A DNA stretch of 64,000 nt, taken from positions 186,001 through 250,000 of the forward strand of contig NZ_CP111079.1 in assembly GCF_026278245.1 (NCBI RefSeq). The letters run 5' to 3'. This stretch comes from Pontibacter kalidii (GTDB lineage Bacteria > Bacteroidota > Bacteroidia > Cytophagales > Hymenobacteraceae). A model generated the notes under the pieces. It made no database searches, was not told where the DNA came from, and was given only the letters and a program-made list of their open reading frames with translations. Every line of letters starts with the position of its first letter. Position 1 is the first letter of the stretch. Below, piece by piece: positions 8,814 to 16,567 of the stretch. A program made the translations under genes and the position numbers.

Positions 8814-9803
8814 ATGTTAAAATGGCACATAGAGGTACTGCACCTCAAGCTGAAGCACACGACCACCTTCGCCCCCGGTACCCAGGCCACCCGGGTTAAT
8901 TTCCTGGTGCAGGTGTCGGACGGTGAGTTTAGCGGCTTTGGCGAGGCAGCCCCTGAAGCGCGCTACGGCGAAAGCCCGGAGCTGTTGCTGCAGCAGTACA
9001 AGGTGCTGTTGATGGGCGGCATGCCGCAGGTACAAAGTATGGAGGAGCTCCTGCAACTGCTGGAGCAGCACCCTCCCATTAACGCGCTGCGCTTTGCCAT
9101 AGAGGCTGCTTACCTGCACTACTTCTGCCAGCACAAAGGTATTCCGGTGCACCAGTTGCTGGGCCAGCCGCAGCCGGAGCCGCAGGTAACCTGCTTTACG
9201 CTGCCTGCCTTGCAGCCCGGGGAGGTGGCGCATTACATGCACAAGTATAACCTGGGCCGGTTCCGCTACCTAAAGCTGCGGGTAGACCCGGAGCGGGGGC
9301 CGGAGCTGTTGCAGGAGGTGCTGCGCGCCACGGAGCAGCCGCTGGTGCTGGATGGCCACGAAAGCTGGCTGGATCCGGGAGAACTGCTGGACTTCCTGAA
9401 CCTGCTGGAGCGCGGCCGCATTCTTTTTATGGAGCAGCCCATGCCAGCCTCCAAAGCGGCAGCTTACGCCCAGATCAAAAACATTAGCCCCGTTCCGCTT
9501 GTTGCCGATGAATCGGTGACGGATGTGGCGGACCTGGAGCTGCTGCGCACGCAGTTCCATGGCGTAAGTATAACCCCGATGCGTGCCGGCGGCTACCTGA
9601 ACACTGTGCGGCTGCTAAAGGAGGCGAAGAGGTATGACCTGATGACGGTGCTGGGATCGGGAATAGAGACCACGCTGGGCGCCTGGAGCTCCATGCAGCT
9701 GAGCAGCGCCTTTAACTTCGTGGACCTGGACGGCTTCCTGATGCTGGAGGAGGAACCCTTCGGGCTGGTGCACGAGCAGGAGGGAGTGCTGCACCTGAAA
9801 TAA
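8814..9803 (+). CDS. Enolase-superfamily (muconate lactonizing / dipeptide epimerase-like) protein with altered active site
   Basis: Cytoplasmic protein of 329 residues with the capping domain plus barrel of the mandelate racemase/MLE group. The metal ligands are in place: Asp180 (LVLDGHESW), Glu207 (FMEQPMP), Asp232 (VADESV). The usual catalytic pair differs: the KxK motif reads K154-L-R156 (YLKLRVD), and the second-side lysine, normally in a strand like IKLMKCGG, is Thr254 in VSITPMRAGG. Typical dipeptide epimerases and o-succinylbenzoate synthases need these lysines, so racemase chemistry is doubtful. It could be a one-base enzyme or a protein with a new role. No menaquinone or peptide-catabolism neighbours help decide. 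Its own gene, upstream of the MarR-YceI cluster. Confidence 0.82.
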   Translation: MLKWHIEVLHLKLKHTTTFAPGTQATRVNFLVQVSDGEFSGFGEAAPEARYGESPELLLQQYKVLLMGGMPQVQSMEELLQLLEQHPPINALRFAIEAAYLHYFCQHKGIPVHQLLGQPQPEPQVTCFTLPALQPGEVAHYMHKYNLGRFRYLKLRVDPERGPELLQEVLRATEQPLVLDGHESWLDPGELLDFLNLLERGRILFMEQPMPASKAAAYAQIKNISPVPLVADESVTDVADLELLRTQFHGVSITPMRAGGYLNTVRLLKEAKRYDLMTVLGSGIETTLGAWSSMQLSSAFNFVDLDGFLMLEEEPFGLVHEQEGVLHLK

Positions 9804-9889
9804 CCAGAAGATAAATTTGTAGGGCTGATCGGACATCGTTTTGCCGAAATCAACGTATTGCTGAAACTTTTTTAAATTATTTCTGTTGA

Positions 9890-9916
9890 TATGTTTGTAC
9901 ATTAAATGTATGTACA
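9890..9916 (+). promoter_or_regulatory. Promoter and palindromic operator of the marR gene
   Basis: TATGTTTG (9890-9897) fits the TAnnTTTG box, with a T-run (9868-9876) in the -33 position. Overlapping it and the expected start site is TGTACAT-N7-ATGTACA (9896-9916), with a nested TACATT-A-AATGTA (9898-9910). Position and symmetry suit binding of the MarR dimer to repress its own promoter. Confidence 0.5.
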
Positions 9917-9953
9917 CCATATTTGCATGATAATCCGGGAGTATAAGCTGCAC

Positions 9954-10403
9954 ATGAAGATAGAAGACGAGATAAAGCAAAGCGCTTTCAGGAGCGAGTA
10001 TCATAAGGCTTATATTAACCTTGTGTATACTTCGGGCTATCTGGAGCAGGCGCAGGCGGCGCTGTTCAAGCCCTTCGGCATCACGCTGCCGCAGTATAAT
10101 ATCCTGCGCATCCTGCGCGGCCAGCACCCAAAACCGGCTACCATCAGCCTGCTGATCGAGCGCATGCTCGACAAGACCTCCAACGCCTCGCGCATTGTGG
10201 ACAAGCTGGAGGCCAAGGAACTGGTTACGCGTAAGCAGTGCCCTTCCGACCGCCGCACGGTGGATGTGCTGATCACCGAGAAGGGTCTGGAGCTGCTCCG
10301 GCAGATGGATAGGCTGGAGGGTGGCAAAGGCACCGGCCTCGCTAACCTGACAGAGGAGGAGGCAGCGCAGCTGAACATGTTGCTGGACAAGATCAGAGAC
10401 TAA
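9954..10403 (+). CDS. MarR-family transcriptional regulator
   Basis: DNA-binding regulator of 149 residues with a winged helix-turn-helix. The recognition part is ISLLIERMLDKTSNASRIVDKLEAKELV, followed by the wing with CPSDRRTVDVLIT. I chose the ATG at 9954 (MKIEDEIKQ) since the 16 residues upstream (from 9906) overlap the likely operator and promoter. Members bind palindromes as dimers and often respond to small phenolic or oxidant ligands. A palindrome is present at 9896-9916, which suggests autoregulation. Two YceI genes follow 27 bases later, so the regulator probably controls them. The ligand is unknown. Confidence 0.88.
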   Translation: MKIEDEIKQSAFRSEYHKAYINLVYTSGYLEQAQAALFKPFGITLPQYNILRILRGQHPKPATISLLIERMLDKTSNASRIVDKLEAKELVTRKQCPSDRRTVDVLITEKGLELLRQMDRLEGGKGTGLANLTEEEAAQLNMLLDKIRD

Positions 10404-10430
10404 CAGACAACTATACCACCAACAAAACCG

Positions 10431-11081
10431 ATGAAAAAGTACGTAATTCTTGCCTCTCTTGCGGGCTCGCTGTGCTACATAGCCTACGCCGGCAACACAA
10501 ACAAAGTGGTCGAAGCCACAGAGGTAGCCGTTCCTGCCAAGGCCCGTGCTTATAAAGTGGACGTTGCCAACAGCGACCTGAAGTGGCACGCCAAAAAAGT
10601 AACCGGCGAGCACTTGGGCAGCATCGCCCTGCAAAGCGGCGAAATGACAGTGAATGGCAACAAGATAGTGGGCGGAACCTTTGTGATCGATATGAACTCT
10701 ATCACCTGCTCCGACATCAAGGACGATCAGTACAACGCCAAGCTGGTAGGCCACCTGAAGTCTGACGACTTTTTCAGCGTAGAGAAACACCCTACTGCCA
10801 CCTTCAAGATCAGCAGCGTGAAGCCTGTTGCCAAGGCGGAGGCCGGTAAGCCGAACGCCACCATCACCGGCGACCTCACGATCAAAGGAATTACGAACCA
10901 GGTAACTTTCCCGGCTACCGTGTCTGTTAAGAACGGCGTGGCCTCTGCCAAAGCTGATGTAACCATAGACCGCACCAAGTATGATGTGCGCTATCGCTCC
11001 AACAGCTTCTTCGATAACCTGGGCGATAAGGCGATCTACGACGACTTTGTGGTAAGCCTGAACGTGACTGCGAAGCAGTAA
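10431..11081 (+). CDS. YceI-family periplasmic protein (copy 1)
   Basis: Secreted protein of 216 residues with a lipocalin-like YceI barrel, a family shown to bind polyisoprenoid lipids. A signal peptide (MKKYVILASLAGSLCYIAYA) leads into the domain: DLKWHAKKVTGEHLG, GGTFVIDMNSI, LVGHLKSDDFFSVEKHPTATFKI, GDLTIKGITNQVTFPA, and the C-terminal DRTKYDVRYRSNSFFDNLGDKAI. It lies 27 bases after marR and 51 bases before a second yceI, forming a likely operon. Copy 1 appears soluble periplasmic, copy 2 a lipoprotein. The physiological role is unknown. Confidence 0.93.
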   Translation: MKKYVILASLAGSLCYIAYAGNTNKVVEATEVAVPAKARAYKVDVANSDLKWHAKKVTGEHLGSIALQSGEMTVNGNKIVGGTFVIDMNSITCSDIKDDQYNAKLVGHLKSDDFFSVEKHPTATFKISSVKPVAKAEAGKPNATITGDLTIKGITNQVTFPATVSVKNGVASAKADVTIDRTKYDVRYRSNSFFDNLGDKAIYDDFVVSLNVTAKQ

Positions 11082-11132
11082 AACTATACTTTACAGAGAA
11101 AAATCAACCCAACCATACTTAATTAAATTGTA

Positions 11133-11798
11133 ATGAAGAGAGTATCCATTTATGCATCGTTTGCAGCTGCCCTGCTTTTTACTGCCTGCAGCTCCGAGGC
11201 TGAGAACACAACAGAAACAACGGCCGTAACCGCTGAGGCTCCTGCCGCAGCCGCCGAGGGCGAAACATACCAGATTGCCCAAGACCAGAGCAACGTGAAG
11301 TGGCATGGCACCAAAGTAGGTGGCGAGCACATGGGCGAAATTAAAGTGCAGAACGGCGAGCTGACTGTTGCTGGCGACCAGCTGACTGGCGGTACTATCG
11401 TGATCGACATGAACAGCATCACCAACACCGACCTGGAGGATGCAGAGTACAACGGCAAACTGGTAGGACACCTGAAGTCTGACGACTTCTTTGGCGTAGA
11501 GAAATTCCCGACTGCCACATTCGAGATCACAAGCGCTTCCCCGATTGCTGATGCCGCTGCCGGCCAGCCAAACTACAACGTAGAGGGTAACCTGACGATC
11601 AAGGAGAAAACAGAGAAAGTAAGCTTCCCGGCTACTGTTTCGGTAGACAACGGCACGGTGAATGCCAAGGCTGACGTGAAGGTAGACCGCTCGAAGTTTG
11701 ACGTGCGTTATGGCTCTGAGACCCTGTTGGGCGAGCTGGGCGATAAGGCCATCTCTGATGAGTTCACCATCACGTTCGACGTAACTGCGACGAAATAA
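11133..11798 (+). CDS. YceI-family lipoprotein (copy 2)
   Basis: Paralogue of the preceding gene, 221 residues. Here the signal peptide ends in a lipobox (LLFTAC, Cys19), followed by a Thr/Ala/Glu-rich tether, so this version should be membrane-anchored. The YceI barrel is conserved: NVKWHGTKVGGEHMG, GGTIVIDMNSI, LVGHLKSDDFFGVEKFPTATFEI, GNLTIKEKTEKVSFPA, DRSKFDVRYGSETLLGELGDKAI. The close similarity and head-to-tail order point to tandem duplication followed by a change of cell location. The gene ends at a strong terminator, which closes the marR-yceI-yceI unit. Confidence 0.93.
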   Translation: MKRVSIYASFAAALLFTACSSEAENTTETTAVTAEAPAAAAEGETYQIAQDQSNVKWHGTKVGGEHMGEIKVQNGELTVAGDQLTGGTIVIDMNSITNTDLEDAEYNGKLVGHLKSDDFFGVEKFPTATFEITSASPIADAAAGQPNYNVEGNLTIKEKTEKVSFPATVSVDNGTVNAKADVKVDRSKFDVRYGSETLLGELGDKAISDEFTITFDVTATK

Positions 11799-11820
11799 TT
11801 TAAGACCTGCATTATCCCTA

Positions 11821-11860
11821 AACCGCTTCGGCCGCTGTGGCCGAAGCGGTTTTCTTTTTA
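11821..11860 (+). terminator. Terminator of the marR-yceI unit
   Basis: Perfect 13-bp stem AACCGCTTCGGCC (11821-11833) / GGCCGAAGCGGTT (11839-11851), a 5-base loop, then TTTCTTTTT. Confidence 0.9.
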
Positions 11861-11917
11861 TGCTTGCAGTTGATCTGTACCTTTGCCAAAGTATAGACTT
11901 ATAAAAAATTACCCTTC

Positions 11918-12676
11918 ATGACAAAGTATACGTTTGCCTGGCTGGTGCTGGGCCTGCTGCTTTTTGCGGCATGCTCCGGAAATAAAACCCAGAGATCTGA
12001 GGCACAAGCTATTGTGGATGCCGCCCTGGAGGCCCACGGCTCCCCAAAACTTAACAAGAGTGTGGTCACCTTTAAACTGCGCGGTACCCAGTACCGGGCC
12101 CTGCGGGATAACGGTGCCTTTGTGTACAGCCGCACCTTCTCCGACTCCACCGGTCAGCGCATACACGATGTCTTGAGCAACAGCGGCTTTAAACGTACCG
12201 TGGACGAGGTGGAGGCAGAACTGCCGGAGGAAAAAAAGCAGGCCTACAGTAACTCGGTAAACGCGGTTATATACTTTGCGCTGCTGCCATACTTCCTCAA
12301 CGATGCTGCCGTGCAGAAAGCCTATCTAGGCGAGGCGCAGGTAAAAGGGGAGCCATACCACAAGATTAAGGTTACCTTTACCCAGGAGGGTGGCGGAGAG
12401 GGTTTCCAGGACCAATACATCTACTGGTTCCACAAAGACCGCCATACCATGGATTACCTGGCCTATGACTTTCAGGAGAACGGCGGTGGCTCCCGCTTCC
12501 GCGAGGTATCAAACGTGCAGGAGGTAGGAGGCATCCGTTTCCAGGATTACCATAATTACAAGGCCACAGACAAGGATTTCCCGATCGAGAACTACGACAG
12601 GGCCTTTGAGGCGGGCAAGTTGGAGAAAGTATCGGAGATAAACCTGGATGAGGTGCAGGTGCGGGAGCTGGAGTAG
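11918..12676 (+). CDS. Lipoprotein, DUF6503-like
   Basis: Predicted lipoprotein of 252 residues; MTKYTFAWLVLGLLLFAAC ends in a lipobox. The body (AIVDAALEAHGSPKLNKSVVTFKLRGTQY..., FALLPYFLNDAAVQKAYLGE, YIYWFHKDRHTMDYLAYDF, GGIRFQDYHNYK) resembles a Bacteroidetes family I know as DUF6503, sometimes mislabelled deoxyribose-phosphate aldolase. The N-terminal pattern recalls LolA-like lipoprotein-handling folds, which is only a guess. It is preceded and followed by terminators, so it forms its own unit. Function unknown. Confidence 0.75.
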   Translation: MTKYTFAWLVLGLLLFAACSGNKTQRSEAQAIVDAALEAHGSPKLNKSVVTFKLRGTQYRALRDNGAFVYSRTFSDSTGQRIHDVLSNSGFKRTVDEVEAELPEEKKQAYSNSVNAVIYFALLPYFLNDAAVQKAYLGEAQVKGEPYHKIKVTFTQEGGGEGFQDQYIYWFHKDRHTMDYLAYDFQENGGGSRFREVSNVQEVGGIRFQDYHNYKATDKDFPIENYDRAFEAGKLEKVSEINLDEVQVRELE

Positions 12677-12711
12677 TATACTTTAGTTGGCTACCCGAGA
12701 TTTATACTTGT

Positions 12712-12743
12712 AGAGGCTGTCCAAAAAGGCAGCCTCTTTCGTT
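12712..12743 (+). terminator. Rho-independent terminator
   Basis: AGAGGCTG (12712-12719) / CAGCCTCT (12730-12737) with a 10-base A-rich loop, then TTCGTTT. It closes the DUF6503-like lipoprotein gene. The rest of the spacer to 12909 holds copies of the TATACTT motif and no gene. Confidence 0.75.
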
Positions 12744-12909
12744 TAGAAAGGCCTCTGGATGTACCAGCTCATACTTTATACTTCAGGCTATTTTTCTATA
12801 CTTGGGGTGTATCGGAGGCGGGACGCCACAAAATACCGCAACCCCGCAGGACGCAAACGGAAGCAGAATAATTCACTCCTCCACTCCATCACTCATTCAA
12901 AATTCAGCA

Positions 12910-13455
12910 CTACTCCACCTCGAACTCCTTCGGCAGGGCCACCGTCAGGTGCTTGGGGCGGCTATGGATCTGCTGCAGAAAATCATCCAGCTCAGATTTA
13001 TACTCCAGGTGGTAATCCTCGTGCAGGTTTTTGCGGATGAGTTGAATAGTGCGCAGCAGCAGGCGTGCCGTAGCTGTGTAGAAGCCTTTGTAGTAGCTGT
13101 CGAACTGGCCGGTGAAGTTATCGAAGATGAGGCGCAGCGTGTACAGGTGCAGCTCCACTTCGGCCTTTGGGTCCTTGGTGATGCGCTTGAAGCGGGCAAT
13201 CTCCTTCATGGCCTTGCGCAGCGCCTTGGTGAGCGCCTTGGCCAGGCTGCGGCCGCTGGCGTTTAGCAGCAGCTCATGTATCTTGTCGGCGGCATCGTCA
13301 TACACCTCTTCCAGCGTTACTTCCTCCTGCAGCTCATACCTTAAGATGTCGTAGAGTTCGGCGTCGCGGCGGGCGGCTTTCAGGATAATGGCTTCTTTTT
13401 CCTTGTCGCTTAGTTGTTTAACCGCCTGGCGAAAAGCTGGTGAGATGGCTGGCAT
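12910..13455 (-). CDS. Conserved hypothetical helical protein, partner of the nucleotidyltransferase gene
   Basis: Cytoplasmic protein of 181 residues, with no signal peptide or membrane segment. It is rich in Lys, Glu, Arg and Leu and probably all-alpha: LSDKEKEAIILKAARRD, EEVTLEEVYDDAADKIHELLLNASG, ALTKALRKAMKEIARFKRITKD, DSYYKGFYTATARLLLRTIQLIRKN. I do not recognise the family with certainty. Its start lies two bases after the stop of the upstream nucleotidyltransferase gene, so the two are translated from one message and probably act together. Confidence 0.7.
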   Translation of the reverse strand: MPAISPAFRQAVKQLSDKEKEAIILKAARRDAELYDILRYELQEEVTLEEVYDDAADKIHELLLNASGRSLAKALTKALRKAMKEIARFKRITKDPKAEVELHLYTLRLIFDNFTGQFDSYYKGFYTATARLLLRTIQLIRKNLHEDYHLEYKSELDDFLQQIHSRPKHLTVALPKEFEVE

Positions 13456-13457
13456 AA

Positions 13458-13901
13458 TCAGATGGGGAGGTTTTGCAGGTCTAACATATCCTGCTGGCGG
13501 GCGGTGGCCTGCTTGTTCTTTTTCAGGTCCTGTAGGCTGATGAAGTTGGCCATTACATCGCCGAAAGGCGTCACAAGCTTGTTTTTCCAGCAGGATTTAA
13601 AGTCCACGCCATCCAGCCCGGTGGAAAGGTCGATGCGGTTGGGCGGGTAACCCAGCTGCACCACCACATCCTCGGTTATCAGGTCTTCCAGGTTTACTTC
13701 CTGCGGGTCGTAGCCCAGTTCGTAGAGCACGGCCAGCACTTTTTGGGCATTGTCTTCGGTAGGATTTATCCAGATGTCGATATCGCCGGTGTAGCGGGGG
13801 TAACCGTAAAGGGCCACGGCAAATCCGCCTGCAATAAGGTACTCGGCGCCTGCGGCATTCAATTGTTTGATGACTTCCTGAAAATCTTCTGTCAGTTCCA
13901 T
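13458..13901 (-). CDS. Small nucleotidyltransferase (MNT/DUF6036-like)
   Basis: A 147-residue protein of the polymerase-beta nucleotidyltransferase fold: IAGGFAVALYGYPRYTGDIDIWI carries the GG...DIDIW catalytic motif with two metal-binding aspartates. A third acidic position may be in RIDLSTGLDGVDF. I placed the start at the ATG at 13901 (MELTEDFQEVIKQL); the frame stays open upstream to 14147, but that stretch is Arg/Ala-rich and unlike a domain. Related stand-alone nucleotidyltransferases act as toxins or antitoxins (MNT/HEPN, AbiEii) or on tRNA. The tightly linked 181-residue partner is not a recognised HEPN protein. Confidence 0.8.
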   Translation of the reverse strand: MELTEDFQEVIKQLNAAGAEYLIAGGFAVALYGYPRYTGDIDIWINPTEDNAQKVLAVLYELGYDPQEVNLEDLITEDVVVQLGYPPNRIDLSTGLDGVDFKSCWKNKLVTPFGDVMANFISLQDLKKNKQATARQQDMLDLQNLPI

Positions 13902-14116
13902 TTGTACTAAAATACTATACCGGACCCTGAGCTGCTGCACGGCCACAAGGCGCGCCGGGGCAGGCTGGGTGAGCCAGTAGGATAAATCATCGTTGCTATC
14001 CGACAATCTTTTTTTGCTAACCGCTCTGCCCGCCGGTCGGCGCAGAGGGGTGCTGACTTTTTTATCCAAAGTATAAACCAGTGAGAGGTTGAAGTAGGAC
14101 CTACGGAAAAGCAGCA

Positions 14117-14157
14117 ATAAAGTATAACAGGCTGCCGCCGGAAGCAACAGCCTGTTA
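14117..14157 (-). terminator. Terminator candidate of the DPP IV gene
   Basis: TAACAGGCTG (14125-14134) and CAGCCTGTTA (14148-14157) form a 10-bp stem. Read on the minus strand it follows the DPP IV stop and is trailed by TACTTTATT, a weak T-run that includes the TATACTT motif. Confidence 0.55.
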
Positions 14158-14171
14158 CAAAAGTATGAAAT

Positions 14172-16334
14172 TTACAGGTTGTCGTCAAAATACTGGGTCA
14201 CCTTTCGCATCAGGTGCACGCGGTCTTTGCCCCGCACGTTGTGCGGGTGGCCCGGGTACACGAAGTAGTCCAGCAGGATGCCCTCGTCCACGGCTTTTTT
14301 AAGGAATGCCAGGCTGTGCTGCCACACCACCACATCGTCCACCGTGCCGTGTATCATCAACAGCTTGCCCTGCAGGTTCTTCACGTGGTTGAGCAGGTTG
14401 GCATCCTCGTAGCCTTGCGGGTTTTGCTCCGGCGAGTCCATGTAGCGCTCGGTATACATTACCTCATAGTATTTCCAGTCGATCACAGGGCCGCCGGCCA
14501 CGCCTACCTTGAATACACCCGGGTGGCGCGTCATCAGCGAGGTGGTCATAAAGCCACCGAAGCTCCAGCCATGCACGCCCAGGCGCCCGGCATCCACGTA
14601 AGGCAGCGACTTCAGGTACGCTACGCCGCGCAGCTGGTCCTGCATCTCCACGGTACCCAACTGGCGGAAGACCGCCTGCTCAAAGGCCAGACCTCTGTCG
14701 CCGGAACCACGGGAGTCGAGGGTGAAGACGATGTAGCCTTTCTGGGCCATCAGGTGCATCCAGAGGTTGGCGCCACCCAGCCAGCTGTTGGTAACGAGCT
14801 GCACATGCGGACCGCCGTACACATACACCACCACCGGGTACTTCTTGCTCTTGTCCATGTTCGGGGGCGTGATCATGCGGGCGTACAGCTCAGTGCCATC
14901 CTCCACCTTGATCGGGAAGATGGTGGTTTCCCCGAGGTTATACTTTGTGAGTGGATTTTCAGCCGTGAGCAGCGTTTGCTCTACCTTGCCGTTGGTGCTG
15001 AGCACCTGGATCTTGCGCGGTGTTTCCCGGCTGCTGTAGTTGTCCAAAATATACCTGGCGTCGGGGCTGAGCTGGGCGCTGTGCACGCCGCTGCCCTGCG
15101 AGAGGCGACGGCTTTTGCCGTTGCGCAGGCTTACCGCATAAATGTGGCGCTCCAGCGGGCTCTCGGCCGTGGAGGTATAGTATAGCTCATCGCCCTTCTT
15201 GCTAAAGCCATGGATATCAGTTACCATCCAGTTGCCTTTCGTGAGCTGGCGCAGCTGCTTGCCGCTGGTGTTGTACAAGTATAAATGGTCGAAGCCGGTG
15301 CGCTCGCTCACCCACACAAACTGGTCGGGTTTGCCCGGCACAAAGTATAGGCCGTGCTCCGGCTCCACATACTTCTCCTGCTTCTCTTCAAAGAGTGTGC
15401 GCTCAAACGCGCCGGTCTGGGCATTGTAGCGATTCAGTTTCAGGTGGTTCTGGTCGCGGTTGAGCACAGCAATGTAAATATGCTGCTCATCGGGGCTCCA
15501 GGTGATGTTGGTTAAATACTGCTCGGCCGGCTCGCCAGTTTGCAGGTAAATCGTTTTGCCAGAGTCCACATCGTACACCCCCACCGTCACGTGGTGGCTC
15601 TTGCCGCCCGCCATGGGGTATTTGATGTTGTTGAGCTGCGCCGGAAGTGGGGCTACATCCACCAGCGGGTAATCGGTTACCATACTTTGGTCCATGCGGT
15701 AGAAGGCCAGCTTGCTGCCCGTTGGCGACCAGAAGGTGCCCTTGGTGATGCCGAACTCAGAGCGGTGCGCCGCCTGCCCGTGCACGATACCCTCATTCTC
15801 CTCGTTCGTTATCGCTATATCCTTCTCACCCGGTGCCGCCAAGTATAAATCATTGCCTTTGGTATAGGCCAGGCGCTGCATCGTCGGATCCAGTTCCTTG
15901 TGCTCCGCCTCCTCCGCATAGGTCATAGTTACCCTTGCCCGGCCGGACGTCAGGTCGTAGGCCAGGATTTTGCCCTGCACGTCCATCACAAAGTTGCTGC
16001 CGTCGCGCCAGTACAGCGTCGGGAAGCTGCTGAGCTTCTCAGCGCCCACGGCCGTGAGGGCGGCGTTCAGCTGCTCCAGCGTCAGGATGTCCTGCTGCCT
16101 GGTGGAGGTGGCGTTGCCGCGCACGAGCGCCTGGTTGCCGTTGTCAGCCCTGACGTAGGTAAAGTCGCTGGTGCCGGCCACCCACTGCAGTTGGCGCAGG
16201 TTCTGGGGCTGCAGCGCCGGGTTGATGATGGCGTCCTCCATGGTCAGCAGCTTGTCCTGTGCCTGCAGCTGCAGCGTTACGGAGAGAAGCAACAGGAGCA
16301 GGGCTAATCGCTTCGGGAAGTATGAAATTGTCAT
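14172..16334 (-). CDS. Dipeptidyl peptidase IV-type serine peptidase (S9B)
   Basis: Exported prolyl dipeptidyl (or tripeptidyl) peptidase of 720 residues, the usual family length. A signal peptide (RLALLLLLLSVTLQLQAQ) precedes an N-terminal beta-propeller with SEFGITKGTFWSPTG and LAFYRMDQS. The C-terminal alpha/beta hydrolase carries the triad: Ser591 in HGWSFGGFM, Asp666 in HGTVDDVV, and His near 698 in GHPHNV. Such enzymes remove Xaa-Pro dipeptides from peptides in the periplasm and support amino-acid use. The coding strand holds several copies of the AAGTATA/TATACTT motif in different reading registers. The gene is separate from its neighbours and divergent from clpS. Confidence 0.95.
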   Translation of the reverse strand: MTISYFPKRLALLLLLLSVTLQLQAQDKLLTMEDAIINPALQPQNLRQLQWVAGTSDFTYVRADNGNQALVRGNATSTRQQDILTLEQLNAALTAVGAEKLSSFPTLYWRDGSNFVMDVQGKILAYDLTSGRARVTMTYAEEAEHKELDPTMQRLAYTKGNDLYLAAPGEKDIAITNEENEGIVHGQAAHRSEFGITKGTFWSPTGSKLAFYRMDQSMVTDYPLVDVAPLPAQLNNIKYPMAGGKSHHVTVGVYDVDSGKTIYLQTGEPAEQYLTNITWSPDEQHIYIAVLNRDQNHLKLNRYNAQTGAFERTLFEEKQEKYVEPEHGLYFVPGKPDQFVWVSERTGFDHLYLYNTSGKQLRQLTKGNWMVTDIHGFSKKGDELYYTSTAESPLERHIYAVSLRNGKSRRLSQGSGVHSAQLSPDARYILDNYSSRETPRKIQVLSTNGKVEQTLLTAENPLTKYNLGETTIFPIKVEDGTELYARMITPPNMDKSKKYPVVVYVYGGPHVQLVTNSWLGGANLWMHLMAQKGYIVFTLDSRGSGDRGLAFEQAVFRQLGTVEMQDQLRGVAYLKSLPYVDAGRLGVHGWSFGGFMTTSLMTRHPGVFKVGVAGGPVIDWKYYEVMYTERYMDSPEQNPQGYEDANLLNHVKNLQGKLLMIHGTVDDVVVWQHSLAFLKKAVDEGILLDYFVYPGHPHNVRGKDRVHLMRKVTQYFDDNL

Positions 16335-16555
16335 GATTCGAAAGTATGATCAGTATAAAAAACCAGTATGCAAGAAACGGCTAATATCCCTGTTTCGCAA
16401 AAACAACGGCCTTTACCACGGCTAAAGTATAACCGGAAAACGGGAATCATACCAGGCCCCCGTTTGTTAAAAACCATAGCCCCGGCACGTATAAAACATC
16501 CCGTAACATGGTGTTATACTTAAGCGCCGAACTTCTTTTAATGGGTAAAATTTAG

Positions 16556-16563
16556 TAATTTTG
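16556..16563 (+). promoter_or_regulatory. Candidate -7 element just before clpS
   Basis: TAATTTTG is a full match to TAnnTTTG. It ends four bases before the clpS ATG at 16568, so transcription would begin at or within a few bases of the start codon, giving a leaderless message. The -33 partner is weak (TTCTTTT at 16533-16539). Confidence 0.45.
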
Positions 16564-16567
16564 CAGT

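Noticed and set aside
9615..10790. 391-codon minus-strand frame across three plus-strand genes
   Set aside because: It runs antisense through the enolase-like, marR and yceI genes, which all have clear family motifs. Its composition (Val, Leu, His, Gln) is that of a shadow of GC-rich codons.
14214..15185. 323-codon plus-strand frame opposite DPP IV
   Set aside because: His/Val/Gln-rich shadow; DPP IV on the minus strand carries the full catalytic triad.
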